Positions 48,651 through 58,566 of a DNA stretch of 64,000 nt are shown here, one piece after another. The stretch spans positions 1 through 64,000 of the forward strand of contig NZ_CAKTGT010000005.1 in assembly GCF_934561735.1 (NCBI RefSeq). The letters run 5' to 3'. Within the stretch, counting starts at the first letter, position 1, and every line of letters starts with the position of its first letter. The stretch is from an uncultured Eubacterium sp. (GTDB taxonomy: Bacteria; Bacillota; Clostridia; Oscillospirales; Acutalibacteraceae). A model generated the notes under the pieces. That model was not told where the DNA came from. It searched no databases and was given only the letters and a program-made list of their open reading frames with translations. Position numbers and translations under genes: made by a program.

Positions 48651-49460
48651 TTACTCGGCATTTTTTATTTTCTTAGCCTTGTCCCAAAGCATATCAAGCT
48701 CTTGAATCGAAGAGTTTTTCATATCGATTCCCTGTTCGTTTGCCATTTGCTCAACAAGTGAAAAGCGTGACATAAACTTGTCGGAAGCTGCGGTAAGTGC
48801 CTCCTCGCTGTCTACATCAATAAATCGAGCAATATTTACGCAGGAAAAGAGAACATCTCCGAACTCATCTTCTATATCAGCTTTCTTGCCTTGTTCCATT
48901 GCCGTTTTTAACTCATCAATTTCTTCATAAAATTTGTCAACTGCACCACCTGCATTATCCCAATCAAAGCCGATTTTAGCCGCCTTGTGTTGAATCTTCT
49001 GGGCACGCATAAGTGCCGGAAGCTCACGAGGCACGCTGAGCATAGACTCGGTTTGAGTTTTTTGACCTTTAGACTTCAGCTTTGCCGCATCCCAACTGTT
49101 AAGTGCCTCGGCAGTATCGTTTGCAACAACATCGCCGAAAACATGAGGATGACGGACAACCAGCTTTTGAACAATATCGTTTGCAACATCGTCAAAAGTA
49201 AAAGAACCTTTTTCACTTTCCATCTCGGTATGAAGAACGATTTGCAAAAGAACATCGCCGAGTTCTTCACGAAGCATATCGGCACTGTTTTTATTAATCG
49301 CTTCAACAACCTCATAGGTTTCCTCTATAAAATTCTTTTTTATAGATTCGTGAGTTTGTTCTCTGTCCCAAGGGCAACCGCCCGGTGCACGCAGTACTTT
49401 GATAATGGCAATAAGATCATCCATATTATATTTATCTTTTAATACAAATTCCTGTGCCAT
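48651..49460 (-). CDS. mazG: Nucleoside triphosphate pyrophosphohydrolase MazG
   Basis: The 269-residue protein has two MazG domains. The first has GGCPWDREQTHESIKKNFIEE with EETYE and EELGDVLLQIVLH metal ligands; the second has KIGFDWDNA and DIEDEFGDVLFSCVNIAR. It hydrolyses (d)NTPs, removing unusual nucleotides. The ATG at 49460 is preferred (GAGG at eight bases) over another two codons earlier. It lies between the flippase gene and hup, as in other Firmicutes. Confidence 0.96.
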   Translation of the reverse strand: MAQEFVLKDKYNMDDLIAIIKVLRAPGGCPWDREQTHESIKKNFIEETYEVVEAINKNSADMLREELGDVLLQIVLHTEMESEKGSFTFDDVANDIVQKLVVRHPHVFGDVVANDTAEALNSWDAAKLKSKGQKTQTESMLSVPRELPALMRAQKIQHKAAKIGFDWDNAGGAVDKFYEEIDELKTAMEQGKKADIEDEFGDVLFSCVNIARFIDVDSEEALTAASDKFMSRFSLVEQMANEQGIDMKNSSIQELDMLWDKAKKIKNAE

Positions 49461-49523
49461 AGTCATTTCCTCGTGATGTGTCTTTTAGTAATATACACTA
49501 TTTACACGGCTTTTTCAAGGTTT

Positions 49524-51203
49524 TTAGTGAATTTTTTTAGTAAGATAATTACAAAAAAAATCTTTAAAATTCAGCATACCGCACAAAAAACACAATATAC
49601 AGTAAAAAATAAGTGAAATCACAGCTTTTATTATAATCAAACCGATTGTCGAATCAGGTAAAAAAGGCTGTACAAAAAGAATTTTACAAAAGTACAAAGT
49701 CAAGCCGAACGCAGCAAACGGCAACAAAATCACTCTTAAAAAATCAAATTTTATTTTTGTATATTTACATAAGACAGCTATATTCCACGCTGTTAAAACG
49801 GCATACCCAACCGCTCCGCTGACGACCGCACCGTAAAGGACAAAGTGTTCATCCGTTACAAGAACAACATTCAAAACAATCCTGATAACACCGGACACGG
49901 CATAAGGAAGTATTGACTTTTGTGAAAGACCAACAGCCTGAACGGCAAAAACGGCTGTGCCGGCAAGCGAATAAACCACCACGGTGAGTGCAAAACATTT
50001 TACCAAACCGACAGACGAAACGACAATATCCCGTGAGTCTTTGCCGTAAAACAAATTGAGTATTTCTTCGCTGCACACATACAAAACAATTCCGCCGAGA
50101 GAAGAAAGAAGCACGGTATATTTATAAACAGAATTGACAAGAACGGAAAATCGTTCTTGATTTTTCTGTTCAAACGCTCTGCTTATTGCAGGCACAGCCG
50201 AAATACCGAGAGCCATGGTTACGCCCGGCACTAAGTTTTTGAAATCGAGAGAAGCCGAAAAAACGCCAAAAACATAAGTTGGTAAATCCTTATTTGAAAT
50301 ATTTACAAATTTGAGCGACTGAAAAAATGCAGAATGAAGCACAGACACATCAATTTTGTTCAACGCAAACTGGATGGTTGCCGTATCCAAAAATTGAAAT
50401 ACACTTTGCACGCAGGTACTCACCATAATCGGAAAAGAAAAAGCGAAAAGTTCCTTATTTGCGGATTTTGTATCAAGCCGGATATTGATTTTGGAACTGT
50501 GATATTTTGAATACACACTCAAAAAGCAAAGACTTGCAAATGCACCGAGGGTAACACCGAGCATTGCACAAGCAGAAGTGAACGGATAAATGAGCGACAA
50601 TGCCGTTTGCTCATCACAGGCGGTTGTGCCGAGCACCATTCCCGTTACTTGATACCGTTGAAAAAGATAAGCCATTGAATACTTGGCAAAAAGCAAGCCG
50701 AATACCATCTTAAAAAGTGCATCAATCGTTTGGCTTACCGCCGTAGGAATCATATTGAGGAATCCCTCAAAATAACCTCTATACGACGCACCCATACAGG
50801 AAAAAAGCACCGACGGAGCAAGAACCGAAACGGTATAAATTGCCTTTGGTGAATGTGCAACCAAATCGGAATACGGCTTTGCGGCACACAATAAAACAGC
50901 CATTCCGACAAAGCCAACCAATGAAAACAGTCTGAATGAACCTTTTTTGAGAGAAAGAACCTTGTTTGTATCGCCCTTCGAATTATAAGTGCTTACAAGC
51001 TTTGAAAGTGCTATGGGAAAAGCACCCATAGTCACGGCATGTATCGGGAGGCAAAGATTGTAAGCATAAGCAAAATATCCCCTGCCGACTCCGCCGATAA
51101 ATGCGGTAAGAGGAATTTTATATATTGCGGAAATTACTTTGACTATAACAGTTGAAAGCAAAAGAACAAAAGCGGAGGACAGATACTTTCCCTTTAAATT
51201 CAC
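49524..51203 (-). CDS. SpoVB-like polysaccharide/lipid flippase (MOP superfamily)
   Basis: The 559-residue protein has about 14 membrane helices. The N-terminal motif LSSAFVLLLSTVIVKVISAIYKIPL-type (14-38), GGVGRGYFAYAYNLCLP and RGYFEGFLNMIPTAVSQ are typical of SpoVB/MurJ-like exporters. It probably flips lipid-linked wall precursors, perhaps for the spore cortex. The start is taken as GTG at 51203, because the in-frame codons before it lie in a terminator stem. Its place before mazG supports SpoVB. Confidence 0.87.
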   Translation of the reverse strand: MNLKGKYLSSAFVLLLSTVIVKVISAIYKIPLTAFIGGVGRGYFAYAYNLCLPIHAVTMGAFPIALSKLVSTYNSKGDTNKVLSLKKGSFRLFSLVGFVGMAVLLCAAKPYSDLVAHSPKAIYTVSVLAPSVLFSCMGASYRGYFEGFLNMIPTAVSQTIDALFKMVFGLLFAKYSMAYLFQRYQVTGMVLGTTACDEQTALSLIYPFTSACAMLGVTLGAFASLCFLSVYSKYHSSKINIRLDTKSANKELFAFSFPIMVSTCVQSVFQFLDTATIQFALNKIDVSVLHSAFFQSLKFVNISNKDLPTYVFGVFSASLDFKNLVPGVTMALGISAVPAISRAFEQKNQERFSVLVNSVYKYTVLLSSLGGIVLYVCSEEILNLFYGKDSRDIVVSSVGLVKCFALTVVVYSLAGTAVFAVQAVGLSQKSILPYAVSGVIRIVLNVVLVTDEHFVLYGAVVSGAVGYAVLTAWNIAVLCKYTKIKFDFLRVILLPFAAFGLTLYFCKILFVQPFLPDSTIGLIIIKAVISLIFYCILCFLCGMLNFKDFFCNYLTKKIH

Positions 51204-51214
51204 AAAATCACCAA

Positions 51215-51243
51215 CAAAAAAAGACGGTGCAAAATACACCGTC
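51215..51243 (-). terminator. Terminator after the coiled-coil protein gene
   Basis: GACGGTG pairs with CACCGTC around TATTTTG, followed on minus by eight T. It ends 12 bases before the flippase start codon. Confidence 0.88.
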
Positions 51244-51260
51244 CCAAAAAATATTGTATA

Positions 51261-51689
51261 TTATTCAGACTCTGCCTCAACAACCTCAATATCCGACTCG
51301 TCAACCACAACATCTTCATCCTTTTTAGGATTCATTTTTGCGTCTACCTGAGCGGCAACAGCTTCCTTAAAAGCTTCAATTTCAGCCTCTAAAAATTCGG
51401 ACTGACTTTTGAGCATAACAATTTCTTCGCAGGATGCGTTGAGTTCATCTTGATTAACCTCTTTGCCCTCGTAAAGAGCAAACTGCTGTTTGCCGTACTT
51501 TTCATAAGCTTTGGCAAGCTTGGTCTTTGTGTCAAGAAGTTCTATTCTTTTACGGGAAATTTCTATCGCCTGTGCGCTCTTTTTGGCATATTCCTTGGTC
51601 TTATTAATAACCTCGTCAATAGAGCCGTTCTTTTTTGCGTTGTTGATAGCTTCGTCAACAGAATTAATTACATCGTTAAAATTTCTCAT
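51261..51689 (-). CDS. Small coiled-coil protein of unknown function
   Basis: The 142-residue soluble protein is almost all charged helix: VDEAINNAKKNGSIDEVINK, a heptad-like core (about 30-70) KRIELLDTKTKLAKAYEKYG, a second helix (about 78-115), and a very acidic tail (DVVVDESDIEVVEAESE). No family is recognised. It has its own promoter and terminator, and may be a structural or scaffold factor. Confidence 0.7.
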   Translation of the reverse strand: MRNFNDVINSVDEAINNAKKNGSIDEVINKTKEYAKKSAQAIEISRKRIELLDTKTKLAKAYEKYGKQQFALYEGKEVNQDELNASCEEIVMLKSQSEFLEAEIEAFKEAVAAQVDAKMNPKKDEDVVVDESDIEVVEAESE

Positions 51690-51709
51690 AATTACACCTC
51701 TTTGATATC

Positions 51710-51738
51710 ATTATATTACAATATGTAAATTAATGCAA
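51710..51738 (-). promoter_or_regulatory. Promoter of the coiled-coil protein gene
   Basis: On the minus strand TTGCAT (51733-51738), 17 bases, TATAAT (51710-51715), ATG 20 bases further on behind AGAGG. Confidence 0.65.
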
Positions 51739-51797
51739 TACCAAATGTGATTATTAGTGAAATTTGTACATACTTCAAAAAGTGTATTTGTACAATT

Positions 51798-53222
51798 TTA
51801 TTCACCGTAAAATTCAATTATTCCTTTCTTGCGTGATAAAACCTCATCAAAATTGTTAAGATACTCATACGGATACTTATAATTATATATTCTTTCGATA
51901 TGAGCGGTCTTGGGGTCTTTCAGCTTTGTGACTGCACCCGCACCGGCGGCAAGCACCGTATGTGTTTCGTCCATCATAAAAACATTGTAAAGACAATCAA
52001 AGCCGTCCTTGGCATATCCGACATTTTCAAGATTGCCGAGCGACTTGCTTTGACGGTACATATAATACGGATTATAGCCGTTTTCAAGCAAGGTATTATA
52101 CGAATAATCCACCATTTTTGCGGCATTGCTACGCTCGGTTAAATCAAAAAATTCATTTTCGGTACACAGAAAAGCGGCGGATTTAAGTGCCAAATTATGT
52201 ACCGTAACGCTTTCCGGAGCGAGCGAAAGTGCTTTGTCGATGCTCATCTTGAAACTTTCGGGAGTGTCGGAATTAAGCCCTGCGATAAAATCCATATTGA
52301 TATTTTCAAATCCGACTTTGCGTGCAAGTTCATACGCCTCAACCGTTTGAGCACAAGTGTGTTTCCTGCCTATCGCTTTGAGTACATCATCGCTGAATGT
52401 TTGCGGATTTATGCTTATTCTTTCAACATTATGCGACATGAGCGTATTAAGCTTTGCTTCGGTTACGGTATCCGGTCTGCCGGCTTCCACGGTATATTCA
52501 CGGAGAGTTGACAAATCAAAATTCCGTTCAATAACGGTAAGCAAGGTATCAAGCTGTTCGGCAGAAAGGGTTGTAGGTGTTCCGCCACCGAAATAAATAG
52601 ACTCAAGCCTCAAACCGAGATTTTTTGCGATTTTGCCGATATTTTCAAGTTCCCTGCAAAGAAGTTCAACATACGGCTGAATCAAATCTTTTGCATTTGC
52701 AATACTGTGTGACACAAACGAACAATATGAACACCTGCTCGGGCAAAACGGAATTGACACATAAAGCGAAAACGAATTATCACGAGAAAGTGCTATTATT
52801 TTATTTTCCCGTTCCATAACAGACAGAGCAAGGTTGATTTTCTTTTGCTCAACTTTATCATCAAGGAACTTTTGCACCGCTCCGTCAACACCGTATTTTT
52901 CAACCGTTGCGTGCATAAGCCTTGCCGGGCGAACGCCGTAAAGTATGCCCCACGGCAGACTGTAGCCCGTAAGTTCGCTCAAAGTATCATAAAGCAGAAT
53001 TGACAATGAGTGAGTTACATCGTCATTTTCTTTAAGTTCATATGTTTTTTCGAGAAAACGAGAATAAGCCTTTACTTTGACCGAAAGCAAATTATTTTCT
53101 TTTTTTGTTTCTATCACAACATTGTCGTCGCCGTCTGTTTTAAGCTTTTCAAGGGGGAAAAACATAACGGCGATTTTTTCTGTGTGATAGGAGGCATCGT
53201 GGTTTATATTCTTAATTATCAT
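51798..53222 (-). CDS. hemZ: Coproporphyrinogen III dehydrogenase-like radical SAM protein HemZ
   Basis: The 474-residue protein has a HemZ-specific N-terminal region (1-150) and a radical SAM core with CPSRCSYCSF (CxxxCxxC cluster), YFGGGTPTTL, VEAGRPDTV and NMDFIAGLNSDT. It resembles anaerobic coproporphyrinogen oxidase HemN, but HemZ activity is not firmly established, and no other haem genes are near. It is four bases after the MBL gene at the end of the recJ-relA-dtd run. Confidence 0.9.
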   Translation of the reverse strand: MIIKNINHDASYHTEKIAVMFFPLEKLKTDGDDNVVIETKKENNLLSVKVKAYSRFLEKTYELKENDDVTHSLSILLYDTLSELTGYSLPWGILYGVRPARLMHATVEKYGVDGAVQKFLDDKVEQKKINLALSVMERENKIIALSRDNSFSLYVSIPFCPSRCSYCSFVSHSIANAKDLIQPYVELLCRELENIGKIAKNLGLRLESIYFGGGTPTTLSAEQLDTLLTVIERNFDLSTLREYTVEAGRPDTVTEAKLNTLMSHNVERISINPQTFSDDVLKAIGRKHTCAQTVEAYELARKVGFENINMDFIAGLNSDTPESFKMSIDKALSLAPESVTVHNLALKSAAFLCTENEFFDLTERSNAAKMVDYSYNTLLENGYNPYYMYRQSKSLGNLENVGYAKDGFDCLYNVFMMDETHTVLAAGAGAVTKLKDPKTAHIERIYNYKYPYEYLNNFDEVLSRKKGIIEFYGE

Positions 53223-53226
53223 AAAA

Positions 53227-53838
53227 TCATTTCATATAAGGATTATTTTTGCGTTCAAAATCAAGGGTTGTAAGGTTATTGTGACCGGTATACACCTTAT
53301 AGTCACCGTCAAGTGCTTTGAGTTTTTGAAGTGATGACATCATTTGCTCGGGAGAGCCTGACGGAAAATCGGTTCTGCCGCACGAGCAATAAAACAAAGT
53401 GTCACCCGAAAAAATGCAGTTTTCTGCAATATAGCAAACACTTCCCGAAGTGTGCCCCGGTGTAGCCATAACCTTGATTTTAGTTTTGCCCAAAGTGATT
53501 TCATCGCCGTCTTTAACTATTATATCCGCATCAACATTGTTTTGCGGAGCATTACAAAATACAGCAAGAGAAAGCTTTGCCGAGTTCAGCATAGGCTCGT
53601 CCTCTTTGCTGATGACAACCTGTGCACCGTATTTTTCCTTAACACTTTTTACGCCGATAATATGGTCAAAGTGGCCGTGGGTCAAAAGTATATATTTAAG
53701 GTCGGTATCACCGATCATATCAATCATTTTTTGACTGAATTCGTTGCAATCGACAAGTGCACTTTGATTTGTTTTTTCATCAATTATAAGGCTGCAATTA
53801 TTATCCATTGAGCCGAATTTTTCACTGATTACTTTCAT
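53227..53838 (-). CDS. MBL-fold metallohydrolase (YqgX/glyoxalase II-like)
   Basis: The 203-residue protein has the metal motif THGHFDH (HxHxDH, near residues 56-62), ATPGHTSGSV, and FSGDTLFYCSCGRTDFPSG with the bridging Asp, and a final TGHNNLTTL His. The compact size fits YqgX-like hydrolases of thioesters such as S-lactoylglutathione analogues; bacillithiol or other thiols are possible. It is coupled to dtd by a TAATG overlap. Confidence 0.92.
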   Translation of the reverse strand: MKVISEKFGSMDNNCSLIIDEKTNQSALVDCNEFSQKMIDMIGDTDLKYILLTHGHFDHIIGVKSVKEKYGAQVVISKEDEPMLNSAKLSLAVFCNAPQNNVDADIIVKDGDEITLGKTKIKVMATPGHTSGSVCYIAENCIFSGDTLFYCSCGRTDFPSGSPEQMMSSLQKLKALDGDYKVYTGHNNLTTLDFERKNNPYMK

Positions 53839-54290
53839 TAATGAAGCTCCTTTGAATCAAGAAGAATTGTAACGGGACCGTCATTGAGAAGTTCAACAGC
53901 CATATCTGCACCAAACTCGCCTGTTTCAACTCTTTGAACCCCTGCGTCTTTCATACCCTGAACAAAATATTCATAAAGTGCATCAGCCGCATCCGGCGGT
54001 GCGGAGTTTATAAACGACGGTCGTCTGCCGTGCGAACAATCGGCAAGAAGTGTAAACTGCGACACAACGAGAGCCTCACCGTTTACATCAAGCAGGCTTT
54101 TATTCATTTTGCCGTTTTCATCTTCAAAAATGCGAAGAACCGGAACTTTTTTAAGAAGTTTATCCGCATCTGCCTCGGTGTCACCCTGCTGTACGCCCAA
54201 AAGAATCATAAAGCCTTGATTGCAGGCACCGACTAAATTGCCGTCAATTTTTACACTTGCATATTTTACGCGTTGAATTACTGCTTTCAT
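53838..54290 (-). CDS. dtd: D-aminoacyl-tRNA deacylase
   Basis: The 150-residue protein removes D-amino acids (and Gly from tRNA-Ala) mischarged on tRNAs. Seen are MKAVIQRVKYASVKIDG, the catalytic SQFTLLAD motif near residue 79, and NDGPVTILLDS with the GP cross-subunit motif. It lies between relA and the MBL gene; the relA-dtd pair is conserved in Firmicutes. Confidence 0.97.
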   Translation of the reverse strand: MKAVIQRVKYASVKIDGNLVGACNQGFMILLGVQQGDTEADADKLLKKVPVLRIFEDENGKMNKSLLDVNGEALVVSQFTLLADCSHGRRPSFINSAPPDAADALYEYFVQGMKDAGVQRVETGEFGADMAVELLNDGPVTILLDSKELH

Positions 54291-54311
54291 ATTTTTCTCC
54301 GAAATTATTTT

Positions 54312-56549
54312 TTACTGATCGCTTCGTTCAATAAGATATACGCCGTCTATCTTGTTAAGAAGCTTAATGATAGCGTCAAGATGTTCCTTATTGTTTACCG
54401 TAATACTCATTGAAGTTAGGCAGTTGCCGTCATTAATCGGACGGGCATTGATAGAGTGCATCTTTACATGAGCGTTGGCAATGGTTGTTGTAATATCAAG
54501 CACTACGCCGTCACGGTCAATGGCATATACATTGAGTGAACTGCGAGCCTCAACCTTAACCTTGCTGTCCCAATGAGCGTTTATCCAGCGTTCCGGCTCT
54601 GCACAATTTTCCAAATCAACAGGAACATTTTTGCAGTCCCTGCGGTGAATGGTCAATCCGTGACCTCTTGTAATAAAGCCTATAATATTTTCACCCGGAA
54701 GCGGATTGCAGCATTTTGCCATATTAATAAGGCAATTATCTATTCCCTCAACGACAACACCGCCTGAGGACTTAGGTTCTCTGTTAACCTGAGTTACTGT
54801 ATTTGTTGTAGGTACAGGAGCAGGTTCTTTCTCTTTCCAATTACGGTTATATTCGTCCTTAATTCCCGGCATAAGACGGGTAATCTGCACGCCGCCGTAA
54901 CCGATAGCGGCATAAAAGTCCTCTATGCTGTCAAAATGCTGACGCTCGGCAATTTTCTTAACGAATTCCTCGTATTTATTACCCTCAAAACGCAAGAAGT
55001 TCTTTCTGAATTCATGATCAAGGTCCTGCTTGCCCTGAGTGATGTTTTCATCACGCTTTTCTTTTTTGAACCAAGCACGGATTTTTGAGCGTGCTTCACC
55101 TGTTTTTACGATTTTGAGCCAATCTCTCGACGGACCTTTGCCCTGCTGCTTTGATGTGATAATCTCCACAACCTGACCTGTACGAACAACAGTATCAAGC
55201 GGCACAATTCTGCCGTCTACCTTTGCACCGACCATTTTGTTGCCGACAGCCGAGTGAATAGCATATGCAAAGTCGATAACGGTTGAGCCTTTAGGAAGCG
55301 ACTTTACATCACCTCGAGGAGTGAAAACATAAATTTCATCAATAGAAAGGTCACCCTTGATGGACATAACCATATCCTCGGCATTATCGGCAGAGTCACC
55401 GTTTTCAAGCACCTGATGAATCCACTGAAGCGAGGTATCAAAATTATCTTCTCCGCCTTTACCGATTTTGTATTTCCAGTGAGCGGCAATACCGTATTCG
55501 GCCGTACGGTGCATCTCCCATGTACGAATTTGAATTTCAAACGGAATACCTTTTTTGCTCAGTACAGTTGTGTGAAGAGACTGATACATATTAGGCTTAG
55601 GGGTTGAAATATAATCTTTAAATCTGCCCGGAAGCGGAGTGAACATATCGTGAACTATACCGAGAGCGTTATAGCAGTCAATCATAGAATCAACTATAAT
55701 TCGAACGGCATAAATATCATAGATTTCTTCAAAGTTCTTGCCCTTAATATAAAGTTTACGGAAAATACCGTGAACGGATTTTACTCTTGAAGTAATCTGT
55801 GCACCCGGCATAATCGGCTCGATTTTTTCTTTAATCTGTGCCTTAATATCATCAAGAAACTCCTTGCCTTCTTCCATTTTCATGGAAAGAGAATTTTCAA
55901 TTTCCTTATAAGCGTAAGGGTCAAGATAGCGGATAGCCAAATCCTCAAGTTCTTCCTTAACGGCACGGATACCGAGACGGTGAGCAATCGGAGCGTAAAT
56001 TTCGAGAGTTTCAAGTGATTTTTCTCTTTGTTTATACGGCGGCATATGCTGAAGCGTACGCATATTATGAAGTCGGTCTGCAAGTTTGATAATGATAACC
56101 CGAACATCCTGGTTCATAGCAATAAACATTTTGCGGATATTCTCTGCCTGCACTTCTTCCTTGGTGGAAAGCGGAATTTTACCGAGTTTTGTTACGCCGT
56201 CAACAAGCACGGCAACTTCTTCGCCGAAATGCTCACGAATAAAATTAAGGTCGTATGTTGTATCTTCAACAACATCATGGAGAAGTGCACCTATTATACA
56301 CTCATTGTCCATGCCGTAATCAAACAGAATTTTTGCAACGGCAACAGGGTGCATAATGTACGGCTCACCCGAACGGCGACGCTGATTTTTATGTGCTTCG
56401 TAAGCCAAATCATACGCTTTTTTGATAAGGTCGCTGTTATAATTCGGATTCTTTTTTACCTCTTCAAAGAATTCGTCAAACTTATCGTCGTAATCCTCTA
56501 ACTTTATTTCTTGTTTTTTATCCTGTGTTATCTTTACTTCTTCACTCAA
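54312..56549 (-). CDS. relA: Bifunctional (p)ppGpp synthase/hydrolase (Rel)
   Basis: The 745-residue stringent-response enzyme has the hydrolase HD domain (about 45-200; RRRSGEPYIMHP, LLHDVVEDT), the synthetase domain (about 240-350; GRFKDYISTPKPNMYQSLHT), TGS (about 410-470; VFTPRGDVKSLPKGSTVIDFA), a zinc-finger/helical region (NMAKCCNPLPG) and ACT domain at the C-terminus. Both active sites look intact. The start overlaps the recJ stop by eight bases, behind GGGAAGA-type sequence, indicating coupling. Confidence 0.97.
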   Translation of the reverse strand: MSEEVKITQDKKQEIKLEDYDDKFDEFFEEVKKNPNYNSDLIKKAYDLAYEAHKNQRRRSGEPYIMHPVAVAKILFDYGMDNECIIGALLHDVVEDTTYDLNFIREHFGEEVAVLVDGVTKLGKIPLSTKEEVQAENIRKMFIAMNQDVRVIIIKLADRLHNMRTLQHMPPYKQREKSLETLEIYAPIAHRLGIRAVKEELEDLAIRYLDPYAYKEIENSLSMKMEEGKEFLDDIKAQIKEKIEPIMPGAQITSRVKSVHGIFRKLYIKGKNFEEIYDIYAVRIIVDSMIDCYNALGIVHDMFTPLPGRFKDYISTPKPNMYQSLHTTVLSKKGIPFEIQIRTWEMHRTAEYGIAAHWKYKIGKGGEDNFDTSLQWIHQVLENGDSADNAEDMVMSIKGDLSIDEIYVFTPRGDVKSLPKGSTVIDFAYAIHSAVGNKMVGAKVDGRIVPLDTVVRTGQVVEIITSKQQGKGPSRDWLKIVKTGEARSKIRAWFKKEKRDENITQGKQDLDHEFRKNFLRFEGNKYEEFVKKIAERQHFDSIEDFYAAIGYGGVQITRLMPGIKDEYNRNWKEKEPAPVPTTNTVTQVNREPKSSGGVVVEGIDNCLINMAKCCNPLPGENIIGFITRGHGLTIHRRDCKNVPVDLENCAEPERWINAHWDSKVKVEARSSLNVYAIDRDGVVLDITTTIANAHVKMHSINARPINDGNCLTSMSITVNNKEHLDAIIKLLNKIDGVYLIERSDQ

Positions 56550-58566
56550 TGTTTAATCTTCCCTTCAAAGCCTTGAGAATAGGTGTTTCTTCAAGGTTTA
56601 CTTTTTCTTTTACAGTATTAAGGGTTATTCCTTTTTTATAATTAATCAGCCCGCCCTGTGAAAATGCCTTGAGTGCAAACATAAGTTTGCCGTAGGTCAC
56701 ATTGCTCTGAAGTCTGAAATACAAATCTTCAAGAGAATAAGGGTAGCCGTTATTTTTCTTTAAATACTTATACACAAGGGCACAATCCTCTCTGGTAGGA
56801 TAAAGACTTTCGTCAACCTTGCCCGTATATCTGTACAAATCATAAGCCGATTTTTCTGCAAAATATTTATCCTCATCAAGTGACGACAGTCGAATATCAA
56901 CCGCCTGAACAGACAAATACATTTTGCCGTTATATGCGTTTTTGCTCACCTTAACTGCAAGATTGAGTTCATCACCCGGTTTGTACGGAAAATCATTATA
57001 CGGAGTTGAGAATTTTACAACTCTGATTTTTGTATCTTTTTTCTGCAAATCAAGGCGAATGTGCTTGCCCTCACTGAGAGGAGTTACACCCAAAAGCTTC
57101 AACTTATATATTCCGAAAACAGCTTGTGAATTACCTGCACCGTAAGGTTCAAGCACCGACAGAGAGTCTACCAAATCAAGATTGAGATAAGACGGAGCAA
57201 GTTTAAAATCAAGGGTAAGTTCAACCTGCGGCATAACGGGATAATTTTTAATGGCAAATTCGTTAATATCCGCCGAAAATTTTTCTATCATATCCTCTTT
57301 AAGCGTTATGCCTGCCGCAAGCGGATGTCCGCCAAACTGAATCATATCATCGCTGCAAGCGATGAGTGCTTCAAAAATATTAAATCCCTCAACGCTTCGT
57401 GCCGAACCGCGGGCAATACCGTTTTCATCAATACCGATAACAAAAGTAGGTTTGCCGTACTTTTCCAAAATATGAGCGGCAACAATGCCGATAACGCCGT
57501 GATGATAGCCTTTTCCCGCAACGACTATAACAGGAGAAGCCGCAAGACGCGGATTTTTTTTGATTTGTTTTTTTACATCTTCTATAATTTCCTGCTCCAC
57601 CTGCTGACGGTTTGCATTTTCTTCATCAAGGAAATTACAAGCCGAAGCCGCCTGAGCGGCATCATCGCAAAGCAAAAATTCAACTGCTCTTTTGGCATCG
57701 CCCATTCTGCCCATTGCGTTTATTCTCGGGCAAATTTGAAACGCAATATCCTGAGAAGTGATTTCGTTTGAATTTCGTTTAATAAGCGGTGCAAGGGATT
57801 TGCGAGGATTGTTGTTTAGCTTTTGCAATCCACGGCGAACAAACGCTCTGTTTTCTTCTTTAAGCGGCATAACATCGGCAATTGTACCGATAGCCACAAG
57901 GTCTATATAGCGTTCCACAATATCTTCTACATTGTCTTCATCCATTGCAACGGCAAATTTGAAAGCAACGCCGACTCCGCAAAAATCACGAAAATCCATT
58001 GCATTATCCTCTCTGTGAGGATTGACAACCGCTTCCGCTCTCGGAAGTTTGCCGTCGGTGAGTTGATGGTGGTCGGTAACAACAAGCGACATACCGAGCT
58101 CATAAATATGCTCCGCCTCATCAAAGGCACTGATTCCGTTATCAACGGTGATAATGAGATTAACGCCCCACCGAGCAATTTCATCTATTGCGGAATTGTT
58201 CAAGCCGTATCCCTCTGTTTCTCTGCTCGGGATATAGTAACAAACATCGGCACCCTTACTACGCAGAAAATCCACAAGCAAAGTTGTGGATGTAACGCCG
58301 TCGCAGTCATAGTCGCCGTAAATGCAGATTTTGTCCCCGTTTTCTATCGCTTCGCTTACGGTAAAAATCGCCTCGTCCATATCTGCCATATCAAACGGTG
58401 ACGAAAGCATAAATTCATCTGTCATAAAATTGACAACATCAAGATCGTCAACTATTCCTCGTGACACCATCAAAAAAGCAACAAACGGGTCAATATTAAA
58501 TTTTTCGCTGATTTGGGAGGCACGCTCCTTATCAGCCTGCCTAATCACCCATTTTTTTATTGCCAT
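56542..58566 (-). CDS. recJ: Single-stranded-DNA-specific exonuclease RecJ
   Basis: The 674-residue DHH-family nuclease degrades single-stranded DNA 5'-3' in recombination and mismatch repair. Seen are IYGDYDCDGVTST (motif I/II), VTDHHQL (DHH), NPHRED, GRMGDAKRA and HHGVIGIVAAHIL, with the OB-like domain and GGHPLAAG (DHHA1). Its ATG overlaps the hisE stop (TAATG), so it is part of the his transcript. Confidence 0.96.
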   Translation of the reverse strand: MAIKKWVIRQADKERASQISEKFNIDPFVAFLMVSRGIVDDLDVVNFMTDEFMLSSPFDMADMDEAIFTVSEAIENGDKICIYGDYDCDGVTSTTLLVDFLRSKGADVCYYIPSRETEGYGLNNSAIDEIARWGVNLIITVDNGISAFDEAEHIYELGMSLVVTDHHQLTDGKLPRAEAVVNPHREDNAMDFRDFCGVGVAFKFAVAMDEDNVEDIVERYIDLVAIGTIADVMPLKEENRAFVRRGLQKLNNNPRKSLAPLIKRNSNEITSQDIAFQICPRINAMGRMGDAKRAVEFLLCDDAAQAASACNFLDEENANRQQVEQEIIEDVKKQIKKNPRLAASPVIVVAGKGYHHGVIGIVAAHILEKYGKPTFVIGIDENGIARGSARSVEGFNIFEALIACSDDMIQFGGHPLAAGITLKEDMIEKFSADINEFAIKNYPVMPQVELTLDFKLAPSYLNLDLVDSLSVLEPYGAGNSQAVFGIYKLKLLGVTPLSEGKHIRLDLQKKDTKIRVVKFSTPYNDFPYKPGDELNLAVKVSKNAYNGKMYLSVQAVDIRLSSLDEDKYFAEKSAYDLYRYTGKVDESLYPTREDCALVYKYLKKNNGYPYSLEDLYFRLQSNVTYGKLMFALKAFSQGGLINYKKGITLNTVKEKVNLEETPILKALKGRLNIE

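Noticed and set aside
57325..58401. Plus-strand open frames of 148 and 192 codons
   Set aside because: Both are antisense to recJ, whose DHH motifs are unambiguous.
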